64,000 nt of DNA from Sipunculus nudus (Eukaryota; Annelida; Sipuncula; Golfingiida; Sipunculidae): NCBI GenBank assembly GCA_026874595.1, contig CM049319.1, positions 1,433,501 to 1,497,500 on the forward strand, read 5' to 3'. The notes beneath the pieces are model-generated. The model was not told where the DNA came from. It made no database searches and was given only the letters and a program-made list of their open reading frames with translations. Positions 48,502 to 58,472 of this stretch are shown in pieces. A program made the position numbers and the translations under genes. Each line of letters begins with the position of its first letter. Position 1 is the first letter of the stretch.

Positions 48502-48517
48502 GATCCTGCTGCCACCA
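48502..48517 (-). other. Element 1 primer binding site
   Basis: TGGTGGCAGCAGGATC starts directly after the 5' LTR. A leading TGG pairs with the CCA end of a tRNA. It shares TGGTGGCAGC with element 2, then differs, so it may use another tRNA. Confidence 0.7.
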
Positions 48518-48650
48518 CGACAAACAACAACAATGTCCTTATATCGGATCAAGCCTTTATATGGATGTAAGGCGGACACAGAACGGAGATGACCGTAAAC
48601 ACACGTGGTAACAATGAACATTAGTTTAACTAACTGCCGTAAGGTGGCGC
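48518..48650 (-). repeat. Element 1 5' LTR (133 bp)
   Basis: Direct repeat of 43005-43134. It contains a TATA box on the minus strand (TATAAAG, 48555-48561). Unusually short for Ty3/Gypsy. Confidence 0.9.
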
Positions 48651-49267
48651 GTGGCAGCAAGGGCCTGCGTGTGTGCGTGCTTGTGTACGCGTGTCTGTGT
48701 AACCATGCATTTAAAATAGGAAGACATCCGAATATTTGCATCAAATTATCTTGGCAATACGGTGTCACGAGCAAGCAATCGTGGAATTGCTATGCCCTCC
48801 CTTAGGTATTTTAATGGCTGGCGAAATATAAATGTTTTCTTTAGAAACAATTTATTATCTGTAATTATCATTTTTCATGGTAATTTATTTGTTCTATGGC
48901 AGCAAAAACAAAATTCTTTGCGAGATTTTATTTTCTTATGATGTAAACTCTTATAACTTGCTGGAGCTCCAAGCCCCTGCCATAGTCTGCACAAAGCGTC
49001 CTTACTGGTCCAGTTTCAATGGCTTGTTCACCTAAATACACCAAGATGTCAGCCAGCTGCACAACTTCCTTTCTTTTCTGAAAGGAAAGATTCATAGCAG
49101 GTTAAGAAATGCATCTCTTTTATTCGTTTTGGGAAAACAAATGGGAAAAGGTTAAAAATGGAGTGAGAATATTTTATGCTTAATCCTCAGACGAAGCACG
49201 AGTGAGGATGATGATTGAGATAAAATTTATATATGTATGATCAAGTCATTTTAACGACAAATGTAAA
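48651..49267. other. Host island between two retrotransposons
   Basis: 617 bases of non-element DNA containing one likely exon on the minus strand (listed next) and no repeat. Confidence 0.6.
48928..49077 (-). CDS. Candidate 3'-terminal host exon (minus strand)
   Basis: A very good acceptor (CTTTCCTTTCAG) is followed by 49 open codons and TAA. The peptide begins KRKEVVQLADILVYLGEQ, continues with AIETGPVRTLCADYGRGLEL and ends in IIRK. An AATAAA-type polyadenylation signal overlaps the stop (near 48925-48930). This combination suits the last coding exon of a minus-strand gene whose other exons would lie beyond 49077, perhaps on the far side of element 2. Family not recognised. Confidence 0.45.
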   Translation of the reverse strand, partial: KRKEVVQLADILVYLGEQAIETGPVRTLCADYGRGLELQQVIRVYIIRK

Positions 49268-49271
49268 CTTG
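49268..49271. other. Target site duplication CTTG (left)
   Basis: Matches CTTG at 61353-61356 on the other side of the element. Confidence 0.85.
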
Positions 49272-52143
49272 TGTAGCAGAGTTTAAATTAAGACATGTCA
49301 ACTATTTAAACTTTCATCTCTTAATAATTTTGTTGCTGTTTTATTCAACATAATGCTTTAATATGATTACTTAGACTGTGCAGTCCAATGTGCACATGAT
49401 ACATGTAGTGTCCTTGAAGTATACAATGACAGCAGGCCTCCAGCAGTCTGGACAAACGCTTTACAGGGAAAGCTACATATGGTCATGTTGCTGGTTACTG
49501 TGGAAATCCAGGACTGACCTATATCACCTAATGTTTATGTATGAGCATGCATTGTGAAACCATAAATGTATTTTATTATTTCATTTGGGTACATGTTCAG
49601 AGAACAGACATGTTTTTAGTTTATTTCAAAAGTTCTATTCATAAATGTATTTGGTAGTATTTTAATATTTAATACACAAGTAGGACTACTTTGCGTCTTG
49701 ACCCAGATGTCTGGGTACATAACCCCCTGCTCAGGGTGGGGCCCTCGCTTTGGCCCACTGTCTGAAGAAAGCTGAAAACAACTGAATATAAGGTAAAGAA
49801 TTTATACTTAATAAGCTACTCTCTTAAGTCCTAAGAGTTTTTTTATTTATTAATTTTGTCATATAAGTAATTTAAGTTTTTCCATCTTGTCATTACTTAA
49901 GTACTTAGATATCAATTAAAGAAAAACTGCAGTTTAAAAGGTTAACTTTATACCAAGGTACAGATTGGCTTTAATTCCAGTCAGAATATTTGTATGATTG
50001 ATATATATGTCTCAAGACACTCATTTGATGCAACACAGCTTGATCAGTTATGTTAATTGTTAGAATGTCAATACATTGTAATTCTTTAAATCTGTTTACG
50101 TTATTTTTGAGAAATAGCAGTGGAATGTGGCAGGTTGTCCCTTTCAGGGATGAGTATTAGAATTGTTACATAATGTTGTTTTATATTTATTCCTGTAAGC
50201 ACTGATGAGTGTAATGTATAATCAGACAGGAAATGTCTAGTATCTGCATGTTAAATGTATCCTGTAGACACAGAAGTCCAACTTGTGTTCCTTTCCCCAA
50301 TTTTGCTAGACTATTGTTACATAATATAATTCAGGGTGAGATAGAAAGAGTTAGTTCATTTAATGTTCTCTTCAGATCAAAACATGAAGAGAATACGTGC
50401 AGACAGTGTAACATGTGCAATATTTATATCTGGTGAGTTATTATTATTAATTGGCTGAAATGTTTGCATGAAAATAATTGTCTAAATGTTCATTTAAATA
50501 AGTGACAGGTGTGCCCATTTCTGAGTATGTGGAATTAAATCTGTTTAGGATATACATATGGGACTGTCTAGGCATGAGTTTTGTTTACCCTCTAAGATAT
50601 GGCATATGTTGTCTCTGACATCCCCCCCCCTTCTCTCTCTCTGCGAGAGAGCTGGGGACAGTCCCTGACCTCTTAATGTCTAAGGTCAATAGCTGTCTGG
50701 CTGTAACATCAGGTTCCACAGACCAGGACAGGGGACCCTTGTCGCTCATGTTGTACACAAACTGTGCCATTTAATTGTTCCCGAAGGCAAGCAGCTGCAA
50801 CTTACAGTCATGTATATCAGTTTGGGGTTACGTTGTTTTCTGTAAAATGTCACCACAATAGCTACAACAGGTGATACTGGTACTTGTGGCCTTGACCACT
50901 CAACAATGACTAAGTGTACTGTACCAGTGCTAATTAGTTAATTTACTTTGTCAATTTATGAGTATTATTAATTAATTATGCATAGAATTTCTTGAATCAT
51001 TTATTATTTTATTCATTGATGGTAAAATCAATAATTGAGGATTGAATGTAATGTTTTACTAGTTTTGTGTATTGTCATTTTATTGGATTTTCTCTTTGGA
51101 TAAAGAGGTTATTGTGCAAGTCCAAAGGAATAAAGATGCAGCATTGTATTGTTGGCATGTAGTAAAATGTTTGGGCGGAGCATGATGTTTTAGGACTCTT
51201 AGTGTAGTTACTTTTGTTGTTTACCCGACTTGTGTGTGTATAAATTATTTCAATTATTTTATTGCATTGCATTTGTCTGCTTATACACTTCAAGTCATAG
51301 GGTACATTTATGTATGTGTGTTATGCTGATACATGTTACTAATAGAAACCTGGGTAATTGTTTTCGTACAATTTTATGATAAGATAATTGGTTTCTAGTG
51401 ACTGAAAGTATCATGGGCATTTATGTATATGTTATTTGTATTGGATATGCCAAGTTCTTAGAGGGTTTATCATTACAATGTTTTATTATATTGATATGCC
51501 TTCCGAGATATATCATATCATTTTATGTATTTCTCAGCGATTTTTACAATCTATCTGTCAGATTAAAGATTGTTTGTTTTTATAGGTCAAACATACAATA
51601 GACAACAGGACGACTTTCAAGATTAACTGTTGTACAGAACAAACCATACTATTTGTTGTAAGTTAATGGGGTTTTATTCCATACAATCAACTTTACATTG
51701 TTTATTATGGTAATTTATGTAAATTGTGATCAATCATAGAGATATATTCATTTTCAATATAATTCTTTGAAATTACGATTGTTTTCAAGTTTAAATAATA
51801 ATTGTTTAGGTATCCTTAGTATCAGAGCCAGAAATTAAGGATGGGTTATTTGTAAACACTTTACATGTTTCAAAAGAAAATTCACATTATGGCTTTGTCA
51901 AATTTATCAGGTTTTCAGTACCTAAACTGCATTGAATGATAACTGGATGAGTAAGAAAATTGCTATATATATTCAACAATAATTATTTTTATCTTGACCC
52001 TTTGTTACATTCATATCTTATATTTCTTTTATATTTTTGTATTTTAGCTGGTTCGCCAGCCACTCCATTTAGGAACCGTAAGAATAAACAGATTAAATCA
52101 ACTTGTCTTGTCTACTGGTCTTCGTCCCCAACCCACGGTTACA
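49272..52143 (+). repeat. Element 2 5' LTR (2872 bp)
   Basis: Exceptionally long LTR with TG/CA ends. It has a C tract at 50622-50630 and AATAAA sequences near 51130 and 52082. No ORF of note. Confidence 0.95.
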
Positions 52144-52146
52144 TAT

Positions 52147-52164
52147 TGGTGGCAGCGGTGGGAT
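52147..52164 (+). other. Element 2 primer binding site (tRNA-Leu type)
   Basis: TGGTGGCAGCGGTGGGAT lies three bases after the 5' LTR. It is complementary to the 3' end of animal tRNA-Leu species whose acceptor side reads ATCCCACCGCTGCCA plus CCA (recalled, not searched). Confidence 0.75.
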
Positions 52165-52865
52165 CCCTTGATCAAACTAGGTGGTGGACATCGACAGACA
52201 GCAGTTCAAGGCCTAGAGGCTCTACATGGAAGATCGCTCCACAGTGGCTGGCGTGAGGGGAGCGTATCAAGGTTTTTGTGTTTTATTATAGAATGCTACC
52301 AGTGGTCCAGAGACTTTTATCATTGTGTTTGAGATTCAGATCGTGAAGTATAATATGTGTCCCACATAATATGAGAATTATTGTATATTTGTTTGATTGT
52401 TTTAACTTGTCTTATTTAGATGTAACACTGAAATGAAATCATAGCAAATCTGATTAAGCTACTTGCTTAACTTCCTGTCGAGCCTGGAAAGTAATACAAT
52501 GGCTCTTATTTGATTGTACATTTTGGTCATTTACATACATTTAGTTATGAGAGTAAAAACTATTGTTGTTGGAGAGTAGATCAGTTATATTTTTATGTGG
52601 TATCCATTTAAGTAATTCACAGATTGATTTACTGATTGTTATTTTTTTTATTTTATATTTGATGAAGTAAGTGGCTGTGTAAGCCTAAGCCTGCTGTTTT
52701 GCATGATTTTACACAGTATGTATTTTCACTTTTCACTAGTATGTTAGTTCTCTTAGTTTTGTTTTCCTTTCATCAATTAGAGGACTAAAGGTACAGTGTC
52801 CATAATCAACATTATATGTAAAATTTTGGTCAAATTTGTGTGAAGTTAAGTATTTGAAATCAGTC
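52165..52865 (+). other. Element 2 5' leader
   Basis: About 700 bases between primer site and gag ATG with no long ORF; expected to hold packaging and splice signals, none of which can be defined here. Confidence 0.5.
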
Positions 52866-54053
52866 ATGGCCACGTTGCAAGATTTACAGGATCAAATTGC
52901 TAAGTTGCAACGAGACATGGATGCTAGGATGGTGCCTAATGTAGTTGTCCAAACACCACTTAAGGTGCCAAAGGTCAAGAAATTTGGTGGTGACAGAAAA
53001 GAATTAGAGAGATGGATCACCGACATAAAACGGTATATCTCTATTCAGGATTTGGATGGGTCTAAGGCTGTAGATTATATTCTATCTAGCCTGGAAGACC
53101 GTGCTTTGATCGAGGTGGAGTACATGCCACAAGAGGACAGGAAAACACCATCTGACATATTTGCCATTCTACGGCAAGCATTTGGTGATACCATGCCGGT
53201 GTCCCAGATTGAGGAAGTGTACCACAACCGTAAGCAACGGCAAGGAGAGGGATTGCGTGATTTCAGCTATGCACTCATGGAGCTTTTTGAGAGGATCATA
53301 AAATTAAATCCAGAGTTTGTAAGGAATAAAGATAAGGCTCTAAGAGACAAATTTGCTGAAAAGGTTCGAGACGTGACACTAAGAAGATTCCTTAAAGACA
53401 AGATCCGGTCGAATAATGAGCTCTCATTCACACAAATAAGAGAAGAAGCACTTCTGTGGTAGTCAGAGGATACTAAAACAGATGCATGGATGAATGAAAT
53501 GGTTGCAGAACCAGTTCAGAGAGAACAAGATTTGGACTTAAAGAAGCAAATGATAGATTTGTTGACAATCCAGAGGAAACAACAATTCCAGCTTGACCAA
53601 CAGCATCAGCTTCTGACCAGTTTGAGTGACAAGAAAAAGACGCCAAAATATAAGCAGGAAAACAAATGCTTTCTCTGTGGTAAACCAGGACACATAAAAA
53701 GAGAATGTCCAGACAGGAAAGCTAAACAGGAGCGAGCTTACAATCCAAAGAGCCAGTATGCTCCAATGGTACCTTCCCCAGGGAATCAAGTGTATCCTCA
53801 ATTCTATCAAAGCGGCTATTATCCCAATCAGGCTCCTTGTTTTTATCAACCACAGTTACCACCTCCATTTATTCCACCAACACAGCACCAGGGCATGGGG
53901 CAGCAGGACACGACAGCAACTGGATTTGGGTCACAACTAAACGCAACAGCAACCGCATTTGGGTCACAACCAAACACAACAGCAACCAGATTTGGGTCAC
54001 AACGAAACGCGACAGCAACTGAATTTGAGAGGCAACAAAACATCCCAAACTAG
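52866..54053 (+). CDS. gag: Element 2 gag (with internal TAG)
   Basis: The ATG at 52866 (TCATGG context) opens a 395-codon frame interrupted once by TAG at codon 199 (53460-53462). The N-terminus is a coiled-coil-like helix (LQDLQDQIAKLQRD). A retrotransposon-gag-type capsid region follows (KKFGGDRKELERWITDIKRY near residue 45, then VYHNRKQRQGEGLRDF). After the TAG come a Gln/Lys-rich helix and a CCHC zinc knuckle CFLCGKPGHIKREC. A Tyr/Pro/Gln-rich segment follows, and then four 11-residue repeats (FGSQ core) encoded by a 33-nt tandem repeat at 53913-54044. The protein forms the particle and binds RNA. It terminates at TAG 54051-54053, immediately after a frameshift heptamer. Confidence 0.88.
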
Positions 54054-57000
54054 TTTTCCCTATTGAATATGTGAGCAATTCAATAGGTAAAAATGTTGGC
54101 TCACAGGATCCTAATTGTGACTCTAGAGATAAAATTATCCAGAAAACAGTAGGGGGTAGGCCCGTAGTTAGAGTCCAAATTGGTGGTAAGGACACTTCAG
54201 CACTGATTGACACGGGATCACAAGTGACTTTAGTATCAGAAAATTTCTTTGAAGACCATTTGAAACCAGTGTCAGGAAATTTTCTAATGGCACAAACCTG
54301 GTTTAAAATAAATGGTGCAAATGGACTTGAAGTGCCATATTTGGGTCTTTTCATTACAGATGTAGTTTTACAAGGTGTCAAATTATCTGAGGTGGGTGTG
54401 CTTGTGCTGAAAGATAGTCCAGACTGTACAAATATGAGAAATGAAATCCCAAGTATATTAGGTACTAATGTTTTACAGCATGTACCACAATTTTCACATT
54501 TGTTGAAGTCATCTGAGACTATTATAAAACAAACCCAAGAGAGCTGTTCTTCTAATTTAGGGTTTGCCAGAGTCAGCAAGTGTGAGGCATGTTTAATCAA
54601 AGCTGGTGAGGTGGCTTTTGTACCAGTTATGACACCCAATCAAGAAGGTCTGTGTTTTGTAGACGCCTTTGACAAAGGTATTATGGGAAGTTTGTATATA
54701 GTTCCTGGGATAATATTAAGTGCCAGTTCCAAAATCCAAGTTGTTAACACTGGTCAGAGGGATATCAAATTACTTCCTGGGACCAGAATAGGAGTATGCC
54801 ACATGGTGGATATTGTGACCGGGAAAGAAAGTAAACTTCATTTGTCCTGCAGTGAGAGCAGTGTCACTGTCAGTCATTCAAACCAGGAATCAAACCATGA
54901 ATCGATTCATGATTCTCCGGCAGAAAGAGACAGCGAACAGATGCCAAAAGTGGATTTATCACACTTAATCGGAACCATGGACGAACTGGAAAGAGTGAAA
55001 GCATCAATTATGAAACATCGCAATGTATTCCTTGCAGATGAAGAAAAGCTGGGATGCACAAAAACAGTTCAGCAGCACATCAACACAACTGATGATGTCC
55101 CTGTTGTTCAACCATTCAGGAGAATCCCCCCTCAGTTGTGGCAGGATGTCCAAGAACATCTCAATGGTCTCTTAGATAAAGGTATAATTGAGGAAAGTAA
55201 CTCAGAATATGCTTCTCCTATTGTTATAGTACGGAAAAAGAATAACGAAATCCGTATGTGTGTTGACTATAGAAAGTTAAACACCAAAATCCGGAAGGAT
55301 GCCTTTCCTCTCCCAAGGATCGAGGAATCTTTAGATGCATTGACAGGTGCCAAGTATTTTACCACCTTAGACTTAACTTCTGCATACCATTAGATAGAGG
55401 TCGCCCCTGAGGACAGAAAGAAGACGGCATTCATAACTCCAATGGGCCTGTATCAATATCGCAGGATGCCATTCGGACTTTCTACAGCACCCGCCACATT
55501 CCAGCGGCTAATGAGTCAGGTATTCCGAGAGGACATTTTTCGGATTCTTCTGGTGTACCTCGACGATATCATCGTGTTCTCCAGCACCATTGAGGAACAT
55601 CTAGAACGACTGGAAAAAGTTTTCAGCACTTTAGCTAAACACAATCTCAAACTGAAGGCTGAAAAGTGTGCTTTGTTCAAAGAAGAAGTGACCTACTTAG
55701 GCCATATAGTATCAGCGGATGGTATCTGTCCTGATCCTGGAAAGGTAGCAGCAGTCAAAGAGTATGAGGTACCAACCACTGTGCGAGAACTACGAAGATT
55801 TTTAGGATTTTGTTCATACTATCGCCGGTTTGTTCCAAATTTTGCCAAAATTGCAGCCCCACTGCATGCTTTAGTAGGATCTGCTTCTGGAAAGAACAAG
55901 AAAGGACACGGCAGAAGCAAAAATCAGGCATTGCCTTATTGGGAATCAGAGCATGAGCAAGCATTTCAAGTGCTAAAGGGTAAACTTACAACAACTCCAG
56001 TCCTTGCTTATGCTGATTTCACCAAACCGTTCATTCTGGAAACAGACGCGTCAGATCAAGGGCTTGGAGCGGTACTAAGTCAAGAACAAGATGGAATTAA
56101 ACGTGTAATAGCATATGCCAGTAGAGGTCTGAGAGGTGGTGAGAAAAACAAGGAGGGATACAGCTCCAGAAAATTGGAGCTGTTGGCACTGAAATGGGCT
56201 GTAGCTGATAAGTTTAAAGATTACCTGATTGGGAGCAACTTTACCGTCTATACTGATAATAATCCACTCACATATGTGATGGGTCGTGGCAAGCTGAATG
56301 CTGTGGAGCAAAGATGGGTTGCTGCTTTAGCATCTTTCAATTTTTCTTTCAAATACCGGTCTGGTAAAGAGAATACCAATGCAGATTTCCTAAGCCGGCA
56401 AGAAAGCAGACCCTGGGATTTAGATGCTGAAGAAGTAGCAAGTATGTGTGCTTTTGTGTTAGAATCTGCAAATGTACCAAAGGAGATACAAGCAAAAGCT
56501 TGTCAAATAGCAATCTCAACACCTGAAAAGGAACTGTTATCTATAGCAGAACACCATGAGTTGAAAGCCACTGTTCTACCCACTGTAGGGGCTAAACAGA
56601 TGTCAGATCTGCAGAGTCAAGACCCTGTAATAGGTCCGGTTGAGAAATTTCTCAAGGAAGGTGTCAAACCTTCACTGACACAGAGAAAACATGCTACAAA
56701 AGAAGTACAATTGCTTTTGCGCCAATGGGATCGCTTAAAAGAGTCTAAAGGAGTACTGTATCGATCAGTGCAAGATCCATGTAAAGGCAAATTGAAACAG
56801 ATTTTGCTACCACAACAACTGAAGAGTCAAATCTTACAAAATAGTCATGACCATCATGGACACCAAGGTATTGAACGAACAGAACTGTTGATTAAGGAAA
56901 AATACTTTTGGCCCAAGATGCATCAAGAAATTAAGGAATATATTGAACAATGTGAAAGGTGTGCTTTGGCAAAACCAATCAAAGTCAAAACTTCGCTTGG

Positions 57001-58222
57001 TAGTTTACTTTCAACGAAACCATTGGAAGTGTTAGCGATGGATTTCACGCTACTTGAAAAGTCTTCAAGTGGTTACGAAAATGTTCTAGTACTCACAGAT
57101 ATCTTTACAAAATATGCAATAGCTGTGCCAACAAAAGATCAAAAGTCAACGACTGTGGCCAAGGTGTTGGTAAATTATTGGTTTAGGAGGTTTGGTCCCC
57201 CACAGAGGCTTCATTCAGACCAGGGAAGAGATTTCGAGTCAAAACTGATCAAGGATCTTTGTGAACTATATGGGATTAAAAAGTCAAGAACGACACCCTA
57301 TCACCCACAAGGAAATGCTCAATGTGAACGCTTTAATCGGACCCTTCACAACCTGTTGAGAGCATTACCTCCAGAGAGGAAAAGGAAATGGCCCGAATAC
57401 CTCGATGAGCTCGTGTTCTTTTACAACACTACCCCACATTCTACAACAGGGTTTTCGCCATTTTATCTCATGTATGGCAGAGATGCAAATAATTTCAGAA
57501 ATCTTGTTCAGGATGATACATTAGAAACCACAGAAGCATCTGCAGAGGAACCAACAATGAACAACTGGGTGACAAAACATCAACAGAAGCTAAAAGAAAT
57601 ATACAGGATTGCTCAGGAACAACTCAAGCAGAAAGCAGAAACCAGAAAAACTCATCATGATGGTCAACTCAAAGACCATTCTTTGGCTGTTGGAACAGAG
57701 GTCTACAGAAAGAATCATACTGTTAAAGGTAGAAACAAGTTCCAAGATGCTTACCATCCAAAAAGATACGTCATCCTGGCCTGTAATCATGACCAACATA
57801 TTTATCTAATTGAACCAACAGATGGGCTGGGAAAAGCAAATTGGATTAATAGAGCAGATTTAAGGCCATGTCCAGACAGGAAGTCAAATCATCAAGTACA
57901 AAAGAAATTAAGAAAGCGTCATAGCCAACTAACAAGAAAGACCTCTTGTACAAGTAGCTCAGATGATGATGAAATCCGAGTATTAATTAATTATCGCCAC
58001 AATGAACAATCCACAGAAGCAGGAAATCTGTCAAATGATACCAATGCAGGATCATACCATTCTGTGTCTCAGACGACATCCGATGAAGATGAGATGTTTA
58101 TACCGAGGAGAACAAGCAGACAAAATGCTGGTTACCATAGAAATCCATACAATCTGCCTAGATCAGCTTTAAGTAATTATGTGAATAATAGTTTAATTCA
58201 GAAAAAGGAAACGACAGTTTAA
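54029..58222 (+). CDS. pol: Element 2 pol: protease, RT, RNase H, integrase (with internal TAG)
   Basis: Entered by -1 frameshifting; no good ATG is present at the start of the frame. Protease active site LIDTGSQ (Asp codon at 54209). RT begins with PFRRIPPQLW, has VIVRKKNNEIRMCVDYRKLN, motif A TLDLTSAYH followed at once by TAG (55391-55393), then MPFGLSTAPATFQ and the catalytic YLDD (55556-55567). RNase H: ETDASDQGLGAVLS, KLELLALKWAV, YTDNNPLTYV, NADFLSRQ. Integrase: HHCC finger (HHGHQG...CERC), then Asp in LAMDFT, Asp in LHSDQGRDF and Glu in AQCERFNRT with exact D-35-E spacing. A GPY/F-like module and an RRTSRQNAGYHRNPY tail close the protein at 58222. Single-base CAG-to-TAG change at the RT stop is likely (a Gln is usual there). 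Confidence 0.92.
54044..54087 (+). promoter_or_regulatory. -1 programmed frameshift signal at gag-pol junction
   Basis: The slippery heptamer CCCAAAC (54044-54050) is in the correct register directly before the gag TAG. An 8-nt spacer follows (54051-54058). A perfect 10-bp stem then forms between CCTATTGAAT (54059-54068) and ATTCAATAGG (54078-54087), with a 9-nt loop. The pol frame is -1 relative to gag and has no stop after 54028, so slippage yields a Gag-Pol fusion. Confidence 0.85.
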
Positions 58223-58456
58223 ATACCCTTATTTTGTTAGTGTTTTGTTAGTGTTTGTATTGTTTGCATTTATATTATATGTCTTAAGTCAAAGATTACA
58301 CAGCAAATGTTTGTTTGTGCCGCATTGTGTTTAAAACCAGGTTAATTTACAAAGAAAAGACTGGTTTCGTTCTATGTTTGATTTGTATTATATGTTTATT
58401 ATTGTCAGTGTTTATTCCTGTATACTCCTAACACATTGCTCGAGGACGAGGCAATG

Positions 58457-58472
58457 AAAAAGTGGGGGTGGA
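58457..58472 (+). other. Element 2 polypurine tract
   Basis: AAAAAGTGGGGGTGGA abuts the TG of the 3' LTR, the primer for plus-strand DNA synthesis. Confidence 0.85.

Larger units (their letters stand above)
43005..48650 (-). mobile_element. Element 1: degenerate Ty3/Gypsy-like LTR retrotransposon
   Basis: Two direct LTRs (48518-48650 is 5', 43005-43134 is 3') flank gag, zinc knuckle, protease, reverse transcriptase, RNase H and integrase in that order, all on the minus strand. This order defines Ty3/Gypsy. The LTRs differ by one substitution and a 3-bp indel, so insertion is fairly recent. The coding region nevertheless has nonsense codons at 48306-48308 (TAG) and 47290-47292 (TAA) and frameshifts near 47668, 46125 and 44567. 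LTR ends do not show TG...CA, and no clear target duplication was found (CGT at best). Apart from the breaks, gag and pol appear to form a single frame. Confidence 0.88.

Noticed and set aside
50233..50770. Small frames repeated in both element 2 LTRs
   Set aside because: Identity in both LTRs reflects LTR duplication; no start context or domain supports a protein.
58223..58472. Search for an env-like gene between pol and 3' LTR of element 2
   Set aside because: Only 250 bases, no open frame.
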